From DATKYV01 sp035528275 (GTDB lineage Bacteria > Acidobacteriota > Terriglobia > UBA7540), in assembly GCA_035528275.1 (NCBI GenBank), contig DATKYV010000018.1, positions 1 to 11,205 of the forward strand: a DNA stretch of 11,205 nt. The letters are read 5' to 3'. Within the stretch, counting starts at the first letter, position 1; the number at the start of each line of letters is the position of its first letter. The position numbers and the translations under genes were made by a program. Shown in pieces: positions 1-6,219 of the stretch. The notes beneath the pieces are model-generated. The model ran no database searches and was not told the DNA's origin. It worked only from the letters and a program-made list of their open reading frames with translations.

Positions 1-788
1 TCCTCGGTAACGCGGTAAGGTGCGAAGACCTGGGCGCGCAGGTGCGCGGCGTATTCCTGCCCCATGCTCGCCCACACGTCGGTGTAGACAGCCTGGACGC
101 CGGCCACCGCCTCCACCGGGTCGTGGAAGATGTGAATCTTCGCCCCGGTCTTGCGGCCGATGGCCTTGGCTTCGTCGACGATTTCCGATTTGGGATCGAA
201 GCCCGGCGGCGTGGCGACGTTGACCGAGACTCCGAATTTGGCGGCGCTGACCATCAACGAATGGCAAACGTTATTGCCGTCGCCGACGAAGGCCAGCTTC
301 AGACCTCTCAGCCTGCCGAGCTTTTCTCCCAGCGTGTACAGGTCGGCCAGGGCCTGGCAGGGATGGAACGAGTCGGTGAGCGCGTTGATGACCGGAATGG
401 ACGCGTGTTCGGCCAGCTCCTGCACGGAGGCGTGGCTGAACGTGCGCGCCACAATGCCGTGGACCCAGCGCTCCAGGTTCCGCGCCACGTCTTTGATGGA
501 CTCGCGCTCGCCCAGCCGCGGCTTGGCGTGCTCGAGGTACACAGCGAACCCTCCCATGCTCGTCATTCCCACTTCGAAGGTGACGCGCGTGCGCAGCGAG
601 GGCTTCTCAAAAATCATCGCCAGTTGTTTGCCCTCCAGGGCGCGGGCGAAGGAGCCGGGCGAAGCTTTGACGCGCTCGGTGAGCTGGAAGATCAACTCCA
701 GGTCGCGGCGCGTGAGATCGCCATCGGCAATCAAATCCCGCACGCTGAGTGCGTCCTGCTTTTCCACGGTGGTCATCACGGGCGTCAT
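1..788 (-). CDS. argF: Ornithine carbamoyltransferase, 3' end cut by the window edge
   Basis: Transfers a carbamoyl group from carbamoyl phosphate to L-ornithine, giving citrulline, in the cytoplasm. I translated the minus strand from the ATG at 788. The frame stays open for 262 codons to the left edge. Visible motifs are the carbamoyl-phosphate loop FEKPSLRTR (about residues 60-68), FHPCQALADL (141-150), the nucleotide-fold-like VGDGNNVCHS (168-177) and, near the edge, TDVWASMG. The last corresponds to the SMG loop that selects ornithine in this family, so this is preferred over aspartate or N-acetylornithine carbamoyltransferase. Family members are about 305-315 residues, so roughly the last 45, including the HCLP motif, lie outside the window. 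The start ATG overlaps the argD stop by 4 bp, and GGGGTGA lies just upstream as a ribosome binding site inside argD. It is the last visible gene of argCBDF. Confidence 0.95.
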   Translation of the reverse strand, partial: MTPVMTTVEKQDALSVRDLIADGDLTRRDLELIFQLTERVKASPGSFARALEGKQLAMIFEKPSLRTRVTFEVGMTSMGGFAVYLEHAKPRLGERESIKDVARNLERWVHGIVARTFSHASVQELAEHASIPVINALTDSFHPCQALADLYTLGEKLGRLRGLKLAFVGDGNNVCHSLMVSAAKFGVSVNVATPPGFDPKSEIVDEAKAIGRKTGAKIHIFHDPVEAVAGVQAVYTDVWASMGQEYAAHLRAQVFAPYRVTE

Positions 789-2014
789 GCGGTCACCCCA
801 TTCTTCTGGGTCTCGGAGAGAGTCGCCAGAATCGGCCGAAGGGCCGAAATCAGTTCGTCCACATGCTTCCTCTCCACAATGAGTGGGGGGAGAAAGCGCA
901 GTACCTTTTCCTGCGTGCAGTTCATCAGAAAGCCCGCTTCCAGGGCGTCGCGGACCACGGACTTGCACGGCACGGCCAGCACCAGGCCGAGCATCAGGCC
1001 CTCGCCGCGGACTCCGCGAATCACCGGCAGCTCCTTGCGCAGGCTTTCCAGTTGCGAGCGGAAATAGCCGCCCACCTCCCGGACGCGCTCGAGAAATCCC
1101 GGCCGCTCGAGAATCTCCAGGAACTTCAACGCCAGGCGGCATTGCAGCGGGCCGCCGCCAAACGTGGTGCCGTGCATGCCGGGAGAAAACGCCTGGGCTA
1201 CTTCCTCGCGCGCCAGGATGGCGGCAAGCGGCAAGCCGGCCGCCAACGGTTTGGCCACCAGCACGACGTCGGGCTTCAAACCATGCTTCTGGAACGCGAA
1301 GTACCGTCCCGTCCGTCCCAGTCCGCACTGGATTTCGTCGGCGACGAAGAGGGCGTCATTTGCGCCGCACAACTCTTGCGCGGCCCGCAGAAAGTCTTCA
1401 TCGAGCTCCACGATGCCGCCTTCACCCTGGATCACTTCGACCATCAGAGCGGCAACGCGCGGCGAGAAGCTCTCGCGCAGGTGCGCCACGTCGTTCAGGC
1501 GCACGAAACGAATCCCCGGCACGAGCGGCTCAAACGGCTTGCGGTACTTTTCCGGCCAGGTTGCGGAGAGTGCGCCAAGCGTCCGCCCGTGAAATGAGTT
1601 TTCCAGGGCCAGGATTTCCACGCGCTCGAAAGGCTCGGCGGGATGATGCTTGCGGGCGTAGGCGCGAGCCAGCTTGATGGTCCCCTCGACAGCCTCGGTC
1701 CCGGTGTTGGCGAAAAAGGCGCGATCAAGCCCCGCGAGCTGCGTCAGCTTCTCGGCCAGCGGCGCCTGGTAGCGGTGGTAGAGCAAGTTCGAAACATGCA
1801 GGAGCGTTTCGGCCTCGTCGCGCAGCACGGCGAGAAGCTCCGGATGCGCGTAGCCGAGCGAATTCACCGCCAGTCCGCCGAGGAAGTCGAGGTACTTCCT
1901 GCCGCGGTCGTCAACGAGCGTGCAGCCCTCGCCGCCTACCGCCAGGATGGGCAGGCGGTCGTAGGTGTGGACCAGGACCTTCTTCTCGAGTTCGGCGATC
2001 TGATCGAAGTTCAT
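785..2014 (-). CDS. argD: Acetylornithine aminotransferase
   Basis: A PLP-dependent class III aminotransferase that makes N-acetylornithine from N-acetylglutamate semialdehyde using glutamate. The 409-residue length fits the family. Visible motifs are NTGTEA (103-108, phosphate binding), FHGRT (141-145), EVIQGEGG (193-200), the DEIQ cofactor aspartate at D226, the likely Schiff-base lysine K255 in VAKPLAAGLP, and HGTTFGGGPL (281-290). The segment around the lysine reads AKPLAAGLP rather than the commoner AKGLGGG, a variant I recall from other ArgD-like proteins. The ATG overlaps the argB stop by 4 bp (ATGA) and has only a weak ribosome binding site, which suggests translation coupled to argB. 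Related enzymes such as succinylornithine or GABA aminotransferases share these motifs; the arg operon context decides the call. Confidence 0.95.
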   Translation of the reverse strand: MNFDQIAELEKKVLVHTYDRLPILAVGGEGCTLVDDRGRKYLDFLGGLAVNSLGYAHPELLAVLRDEAETLLHVSNLLYHRYQAPLAEKLTQLAGLDRAFFANTGTEAVEGTIKLARAYARKHHPAEPFERVEILALENSFHGRTLGALSATWPEKYRKPFEPLVPGIRFVRLNDVAHLRESFSPRVAALMVEVIQGEGGIVELDEDFLRAAQELCGANDALFVADEIQCGLGRTGRYFAFQKHGLKPDVVLVAKPLAAGLPLAAILAREEVAQAFSPGMHGTTFGGGPLQCRLALKFLEILERPGFLERVREVGGYFRSQLESLRKELPVIRGVRGEGLMLGLVLAVPCKSVVRDALEAGFLMNCTQEKVLRFLPPLIVERKHVDELISALRPILATLSETQKNGVTA

Positions 2015-2811
2015 GATGTCTTCACAATGCGCGTGCCCACGTGGTTGCCGGTTAAGACCGCGCGGATCAGGCCGTTGGGCGTGGCGGGCGAAAGGATGTC
2101 GATCTCACCCACGTGTTGGCGGAGCGTGCGCGCGCAAGACCGAAGCTTGGGGATCATCCCGTCCCGGACGATTCCCTTGCGGATCAGCCTCGGGATATCT
2201 CCCCGTTTGACCACGGAAAGCAGGCGCCGCTCGGCATCCCAGACGCCGCCGGACTCGGTGAGATACAAGAGCCGGTCGGCACCGAGCGCCACGGCGAGCG
2301 CCGCGGCAAGGTCGTCGGCGTTGATGTTGAAGTATTCCTTGCCGGGCCCCAGCGCCAGGCTGGCAACCACGGGAACCAGGCCGCGCCGGAACGCCATCTC
2401 CAGGACCGCGGTCGAGATTTGTCGCGGCCGTCCGACAAAACCCAGGTCCTTGGTTCGGCCGTTGGAGCGCGCCGAGAGTTTCCGGGCCGTAACCAGGCCC
2501 GCGTCGCCCCCGCAGATGCCCAGGGCGCGCTGGCCCTGCGCTTCGAGCTCCGCCACCCACTGCTTGTTGACGACGCCCGCCAGCACCATGAGCGCCACGT
2601 CGCGCGTGGCGGCGTCAGTGACGCGCAGGCCGTCGTGGAACTCGGTGGGGATGCCCAGCCGCGCCAGCGTCTGGGTGAGCAGTTTGCCGCCGCCATGCAC
2701 CACCACCACCTGGTGTCCGGAACGCCGCAGGCCGGCAATCTGCCGCGCTACCTGCCGGCGCACTTCGGACTCCTCCAGAGCCTGCCCGCCGATTTTGACT
2801 ACTATCTTCAC
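2011..2811 (-). CDS. argB: Acetylglutamate kinase
   Basis: Phosphorylates N-acetylglutamate with ATP, the step before ArgC. It is 266 residues of the amino-acid kinase fold. Visible motifs are KIGG (6-9), VHGGGK (38-43), GLRVTD (61-66), FNINADD (161-167, substrate side) and GMIPKL (218-223) with the ATP-binding lysine K222. The start is GTG at 2811, overlapping the argC stop by 4 bp (GTGA); a GGAGG sits 13 bases upstream. The protein begins directly with the first beta strand (MKIVVKIGG). It therefore lacks the N-terminal helix that arginine-inhibited hexameric acetylglutamate kinases carry, and looks like the shorter E. coli-type dimer. From this I infer that it is not strongly feedback-inhibited by arginine. 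Confidence 0.95.
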   Translation of the reverse strand: MKIVVKIGGQALEESEVRRQVARQIAGLRRSGHQVVVVHGGGKLLTQTLARLGIPTEFHDGLRVTDAATRDVALMVLAGVVNKQWVAELEAQGQRALGICGGDAGLVTARKLSARSNGRTKDLGFVGRPRQISTAVLEMAFRRGLVPVVASLALGPGKEYFNINADDLAAALAVALGADRLLYLTESGGVWDAERRLLSVVKRGDIPRLIRKGIVRDGMIPKLRSCARTLRQHVGEIDILSPATPNGLIRAVLTGNHVGTRIVKTS

Positions 2812-3902
2812 GCCAGCGCCATTGCCTCCGGGAATCCATACATCAGATTCATGTTCTGCACGGCCTGCCCGGCCGCACCCTTGGCCAGGTTATCGAGCGC
2901 CGACACCACGATGAGCCGCCGGGTTGCGGCGTGCACGGCAAATCCCAGGTCGGCGTAATTGGTGTGAGCGATGGCCTGAATTTCCGGCAATCCGTCGGCT
3001 GACGGATAAACGCGCACCAACGGAGCGCTCGCGTAAAACTCGGCAAAGAGCGCTCGAACCTCCTCCACCGAACGCCCCTCGGTGAGACGGACATACACCG
3101 TGCTCAGGATGCCGCGATTGACGGGCAGCAGGTGCGCTGTGAAGGTGAAGTGCTGCTCCTCGAGCTCCAGCGTCTGGAGAATCTCCGGCACATGGCGGTG
3201 GGTGAAGAGGCTGTAGGCGCGGCAGTTCTCGTTCACCTCCACGAACTGGAGCTTCTCGCTGGGTGTGCGCCCGGCGCCGGTTGCGCCCGATTTCGAATCG
3301 CAGACGATTCCAGCCTTGACGTCAACCCACCCGGCCTTGAGCAGCGGGGCGAGCGCCAGGATGGCGGAGGTGGCGTAACAGCCGGGATTGGCGATCAGGC
3401 GCGCGCGGCGAATCTCCGCGGCATTCAGCTCCGGGGAACCGTAAACGGCCTCGGCGAGCGCGTCCGCAGCCACGTGTTCGAAGCCATACCAGCGGGGATA
3501 GGCTTTGGCATCCTGCAAGCGAAACGCCGCACTCAGATCCACAACCCGCAGGCCGCGAGCCAGCAGCCCGGGGACGGCATCGTGGGCCGGCTTGTGGGGC
3601 GTGGCGAGAAAAACCAGGTCCGCTTCATCGGACGTCAGATCCTCGACGCGCGGCAACTCGCAGACGGGCAAGCCCTTGCCCCGCAGGGCCGGATGAGCCT
3701 GCTCCATCGGCGAGGGCTCCTTGATTTCGGCCATCAGGCGCACGATACGGGCGTGCGGATGACGAAGCAGGATGGCGAGCAATTCGCCCCCCGCATAACC
3801 CGTGGCGCCGACGACGGCGACGCGCACCACTCCCTCGCGTGCCGTGTGGCCCGCCGCTCCGGCCGATGTCTGTGTCTCGAGGATCGCCCCCAACGTCCTC
3901 AC
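2808..3902 (-). CDS. argC: N-acetyl-gamma-glutamyl-phosphate reductase
   Basis: NADPH-dependent reduction of N-acetylglutamyl phosphate to the semialdehyde. Counting from the GTG at 3902 gives 364 residues. Motifs are the dinucleotide loop VGATGYAGGE (31-40), ATPH (100-103), VVDLSAAFRL (120-129), YGSPELN (154-160) and the catalytic cysteine C175 in ANPGCYATS. The start is uncertain. The GTG at 3902 has AGAG immediately upstream. A TTG at 3893 has a much better placed GAGGTGA (8 bases from GAGG to the codon). Tandem GTG codons at 3830 and 3827 would give the usual family N-terminus (VRVAVVGATGYAG) and about 339-340 residues, near the normal length, with GAGG 5 bases before the second. The 24 extra residues are Ala/Thr/Gly-rich and unlike the conserved domain. 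It is the first gene of the operon, behind a strong promoter and ARG-box-like sites. Confidence 0.93.
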   Translation of the reverse strand: MRTLGAILETQTSAGAAGHTAREGVVRVAVVGATGYAGGELLAILLRHPHARIVRLMAEIKEPSPMEQAHPALRGKGLPVCELPRVEDLTSDEADLVFLATPHKPAHDAVPGLLARGLRVVDLSAAFRLQDAKAYPRWYGFEHVAADALAEAVYGSPELNAAEIRRARLIANPGCYATSAILALAPLLKAGWVDVKAGIVCDSKSGATGAGRTPSEKLQFVEVNENCRAYSLFTHRHVPEILQTLELEEQHFTFTAHLLPVNRGILSTVYVRLTEGRSVEEVRALFAEFYASAPLVRVYPSADGLPEIQAIAHTNYADLGFAVHAATRRLIVVSALDNLAKGAAGQAVQNMNLMYGFPEAMALA

Positions 3903-3923
3903 CTCTTCTTACCCATCCGTGTT

Positions 3924-3956
3924 GGAATATTTATGCACGGTAGGTATAAATATGCT
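3924..3956 (-). promoter_or_regulatory. Two ARG-box-like operator sites over the argC transcription start
   Basis: Two 14-base sites occur in the same orientation: GGAATATTTATGCA at 3924-3937 and GGTATAAATATGCT at 3943-3956. They match at 10 of 14 positions and are 19 bases apart. Both resemble the AT-rich imperfect palindrome bound by ArgR/AhrC (core of the type TGAATWWWWATTCA), which is usually found in pairs about 20-21 bases apart. They lie just downstream of the -10 box and across the predicted start, where bound repressor would block transcription. No argR gene is in the window, so the identity of the regulator is inferred. Confidence 0.65.
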
Positions 3957-3957
3957 T

Positions 3958-3987
3958 TTTATACTCAAAAGGTTGCCCGGATGTCAA
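3958..3987 (-). promoter_or_regulatory. Promoter of the argCBDF operon
   Basis: Read on the minus strand, a perfect -35 box TTGACA (3987-3982) is followed after 18 bases by the -10 box TATAAA (3963-3958). The predicted transcription start is near 3951, giving a leader of about 50 bases before the GTG at 3902. The tract is AT-rich against a high-GC background. This is a pattern match and was not measured. Confidence 0.75.
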
Positions 3988-4050
3988 GGGAAAATTCGGC
4001 GGCCCTCCAAGGCCTTTGCCCCGTGGCGAGTCGTCCCGCACCGCAATCGC

Positions 4051-4079
4051 TGGAAATTCCTCCCCGAGGGGGCTAGAAT
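4051..4079 (+). promoter_or_regulatory. Likely promoter of the AI-2E family gene
   Basis: A good -10 box TAGAAT lies at 4074-4079. A weak -35 match TGGAAA lies at 4051-4056 with a 17-base spacer. Transcription would start near 4086, only about 15 bases before the ATG at 4101. The -35 region overlaps the small palindrome GGAAATTCC (4052-4060). The -35 is the uncertain part. Confidence 0.45.
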
Positions 4080-4100
4080 GGCTTCTCGGAGTTGATCATC

Positions 4101-5198
4101 ATGCCGGAATCGAAGCTCGACCTTCCTCCTGCTCCAACGCCCGCCACCTCCACCGTGAGCTCCGCCGCCACCACCAGCCTGCGGATCATTGCCACGGCGA
4201 TTGTGTGCGCTTGCATCTACTATGCCAGCTCCATCGTCGTCACCCTGATCTGCTCCATCTTCATCGCCTTCGTTCTGGATCCCGGCGTCAACCTCATGGA
4301 ACGCCTCCGGATGCCGCGCTGGTTGGGTGCCCTACTGATGGTGCTGCTCACCCTGGCGGTGCTCTATCTGGCGGTGTATTTGGTTTATGACCGGCTAGTG
4401 GCTTTCATGGACGACCTGCCGCGCTTCGCCGCCCGGCTGAAGCAGATCGTCGCCCAGATTCAGGTGACCACGCAGAGTATCCAGCAGACCACGTCCACGA
4501 TTCTCCCTTCGCGCGCCGATGCGAGCGTTCCCTCAGTGCGCCTGGAGCAGGAATCCCCGTGGGTGCAGTTCCTGCTGCGAGGCATCGGGTCGGTTTACGC
4601 CTTCGTGGTCACCGTGATGTTCATTCCCTTTCTGGTGTTCTTCATGCTGACCTCGAAGGACCACATCTGGACGGCGACACTCAACTTGTTTCCTCTCCAG
4701 AAGCGTCATCAGGCGGAAGGTGTCCTTCGCGGCCTCAGTCGCATGGTCCGCGAATACGTCCTGGGAAATCTATTGGTGGCGGGAATTGCCGCGGCCTTGA
4801 TTACCCCGGTCTTCGCGGCCGTCGAGCTTCGCTACGCCTTGCTCATGGGGCCGCTCTCGGCGCTGCTGAGCATGATCCCTTACATCGGCGTGGCGCTGGC
4901 CATTCTGCCTCCCCTGATGATCGCCCTCGTGCAGTACAACGAGCTCGCGCCCTTCCTTTACATTTCGCTGACCGTGGTGCTCGTCCATTTCCTCGCCGTC
5001 AATATCCTGACGCCCAAGCTGGTGGGTCACCGCGTCAGGCTGAACGCCCTCTCGGTGACCATCGGCATGATGTTCTGGGGATGGCTCTGGGGAGGCATCG
5101 GCCTGGTGCTGGCCGTTCCCCTCACCGCCGCCTTCAAGGCCACCTGCGACAACGTCGAGAAACTCAAGTCCGTCGGCGCCTGGATGGGTGAAGGTTAA
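4101..5198 (+). CDS. AI-2E family (PerM-like) membrane transporter
   Basis: A 365-residue polytopic inner-membrane protein of the AI-2E/PerM exporter family. Members are proposed to move small molecules (autoinducer-2, in a few cases Na+/H+), but the substrate cannot be read from sequence. There is a Pro/Ser/Thr-rich cytoplasmic N-terminus (1-26). Hydrophobic segments fall at about 27-60, 75-96, 158-184, 218-240, 245-277, 283-302 and 315-345. The soluble stretch 97-157, between the early and later helices, is family-typical. Signature elements in the C-terminal half are MIPYIG (258-263), NILTPKLVGHR (301-311) and the glycine/tryptophan-rich WGWLWGGIGLVLAVPL (326-341). I chose the ATG at 4101 because GGAG (4088-4091) sits 9 bases upstream; a TTG three codons earlier (4092) has no such site. 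It is divergent from argC, and its 3' end converges with thiE, leaving 22 bases with no visible terminator. Confidence 0.88.
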   Translation: MPESKLDLPPAPTPATSTVSSAATTSLRIIATAIVCACIYYASSIVVTLICSIFIAFVLDPGVNLMERLRMPRWLGALLMVLLTLAVLYLAVYLVYDRLVAFMDDLPRFAARLKQIVAQIQVTTQSIQQTTSTILPSRADASVPSVRLEQESPWVQFLLRGIGSVYAFVVTVMFIPFLVFFMLTSKDHIWTATLNLFPLQKRHQAEGVLRGLSRMVREYVLGNLLVAGIAAALITPVFAAVELRYALLMGPLSALLSMIPYIGVALAILPPLMIALVQYNELAPFLYISLTVVLVHFLAVNILTPKLVGHRVRLNALSVTIGMMFWGWLWGGIGLVLAVPLTAAFKATCDNVEKLKSVGAWMGEG

Positions 5199-5220
5199 GC
5201 GCCGGCGACCGCTATTTCCT

Positions 5221-5844
5221 CTACAATCCCTGCTCCCGCAATTCACGGACTCGTTCGGCAAGCGATGCGGAGGTCTGAAAGACCGCGATGCCGGCGATGC
5301 CTGTGGCGCCGGCTTCCAGGCAGGGGCGGACGCGTTCCACCGTAATCCCGCCGAGGGCATAAAGGGGGATGGTGACCCGCGCCGCGACGTCGCGGAGAGT
5401 CTCCAGGCCGAGCGGCGGGCCGTACTGAAGCTTGGATGGGGTCTCGAAAATGGGGCCGAGAAGCGCGTAGTCGGCGCCGGCGGATTCCGCCTCGAGCGTT
5501 TCCCGGAGCGAATGACACGAAACGCCGACCAGAAAGTCTTTGGGCACGATCCTGCGCACCACCCGGGCGGGCATGGATTGCGTTCCCAGGTGCACCCCGT
5601 CGGCGCCGACAGCGAGCGCCACGTCCAAGCGGTCGTTAACGATCACCCGCGTGCCCGAGCCCGCCTGGCGGGCTTCGACGACGGCCGCGCCCACCAAGGT
5701 GAGCTGGTCGCGCGTGGCAAGGTCCTTTTCGCGAATCTGCACCAGGTCCACGGAGGCACGAACGGCCTCCAGGACCGACGGGAGGAGCGGTTTCGGCTCG
5801 AGGGCGCGGCGATCCGTGATGTAACAAAGGAAGATTCGCGGCAT
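5221..5844 (-). CDS. thiE: Thiamine phosphate synthase / TenI-family protein
   Basis: A 207-residue TIM-barrel protein of the ThiE/TenI superfamily. ThiE couples the pyrimidine diphosphate and thiazole phosphate to give thiamine phosphate; TenI is the related thiazole tautomerase. Visible elements are QIREKD (36-41), VNDR (69-72, one metal-ligand aspartate), GVHLG (83-87), GVSCHS (107-112), GPIFETPSK (130-138, pyrophosphate-binding lysine) and LGGI (164-167). The usual GVHLGQ(E/S)D has become GVHLGTQS, so the second metal-ligand aspartate is replaced by S90. A histidine (H111) occupies the place of the TenI active-site histidine, and the GPPLGL segment (142-147) is also common in TenI-like members. 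Function is therefore between ThiE and TenI. No TPP riboswitch is seen upstream. The gene lies 56 bases after the 85-residue membrane protein gene and may share its transcript. Confidence 0.82.
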   Translation of the reverse strand: MPRIFLCYITDRRALEPKPLLPSVLEAVRASVDLVQIREKDLATRDQLTLVGAAVVEARQAGSGTRVIVNDRLDVALAVGADGVHLGTQSMPARVVRRIVPKDFLVGVSCHSLRETLEAESAGADYALLGPIFETPSKLQYGPPLGLETLRDVAARVTIPLYALGGITVERVRPCLEAGATGIAGIAVFQTSASLAERVRELREQGL

Positions 5845-5900
5845 GTTGACCCGCCAACGAGGGTTCGGAAGGTAATCGTCCGGAAGCCACCTCGAAATGG

Positions 5901-6158
5901 TCAGCGCGGTGGGCGCGAATGGGTCAATCCCAGATGGTGGCGAAGGCGCCAGAATTCATAGATCGCTAGCCAGATGTCCGCAAGTCCCAGGCCCGAGATC
6001 GCACCGCGCACGAAGTAGTTCATGGCGATCGCGGAAATCCAGGGATATTCGCCGACGAAGAAATTCTTGCCCCACAAAGAAACCCACGGAAGGACGATGA
6101 GGAAGATGCCCATTTCAAAGCAGAAGACGATGTAGATGACCGTCAGCAAGCGGCTCAT
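5901..6158 (-). CDS. Small two-helix membrane protein, function unknown
   Basis: An 85-residue hydrophobic protein with two predicted membrane segments, about residues 4-28 (first helix, ending in VLPWVSLW) and 48-70 (FVRGAISGLGLADIWLAIYEFW), followed by a basic tail (RLRHH...). Aromatic residues (W, F, Y) cluster at the likely membrane edges. There is no cleavable signal peptide or catalytic motif. I recall similar small proteins in acidobacterial genomes but cannot name a family. The ATG at 6158 has a poor ribosome binding site; starting at the internal methionine 16 would destroy the first helix, so the full frame is preferred. It lies 61 bases after the TPR gene and 56 bases before thiE in the same direction. 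Coding status rests on its helix pattern, clean spacing, and lack of any competing gene. Confidence 0.72.
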   Translation of the reverse strand: MSRLLTVIYIVFCFEMGIFLIVLPWVSLWGKNFFVGEYPWISAIAMNYFVRGAISGLGLADIWLAIYEFWRLRHHLGLTHSRPPR

Positions 6159-6219
6159 GGTTCAGGCCGGGAGTTCATCTGCCACGGTGGAAAACAGGGC
6201 AGGCGCCCGGGTGGGATGC

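Noticed and set aside
42..1067. Long plus-strand open frame (341 codons) opposite argF and argD
   Set aside because: It is antisense to two genes with complete catalytic motifs; long antisense frames are expected at this GC content, and its product shows no recognisable domain.
4062..4071. CCCC-GA-GGGG hairpin in the AI-2E promoter spacer
   Set aside because: A 2-base loop cannot form a stable hairpin, and short GC palindromes are common in this sequence.
5199..5220. Terminator between the convergent AI-2E and thiE genes
   Set aside because: The 22 bases contain no inverted repeat or T-run.
5845..5900. Possible TPP riboswitch upstream of thiE
   Set aside because: No CTGAGA core or paired thi-box arms are present, and 56 bases is too short for the element.
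6191..6208. GGGC-GCCT-GCCC hairpin followed by TGTTTT after the TPR stop (minus strand)
   Set aside because: The stem is only 4 bp with a short broken T-run, too weak to call an intrinsic terminator; it may cause partial termination at most.
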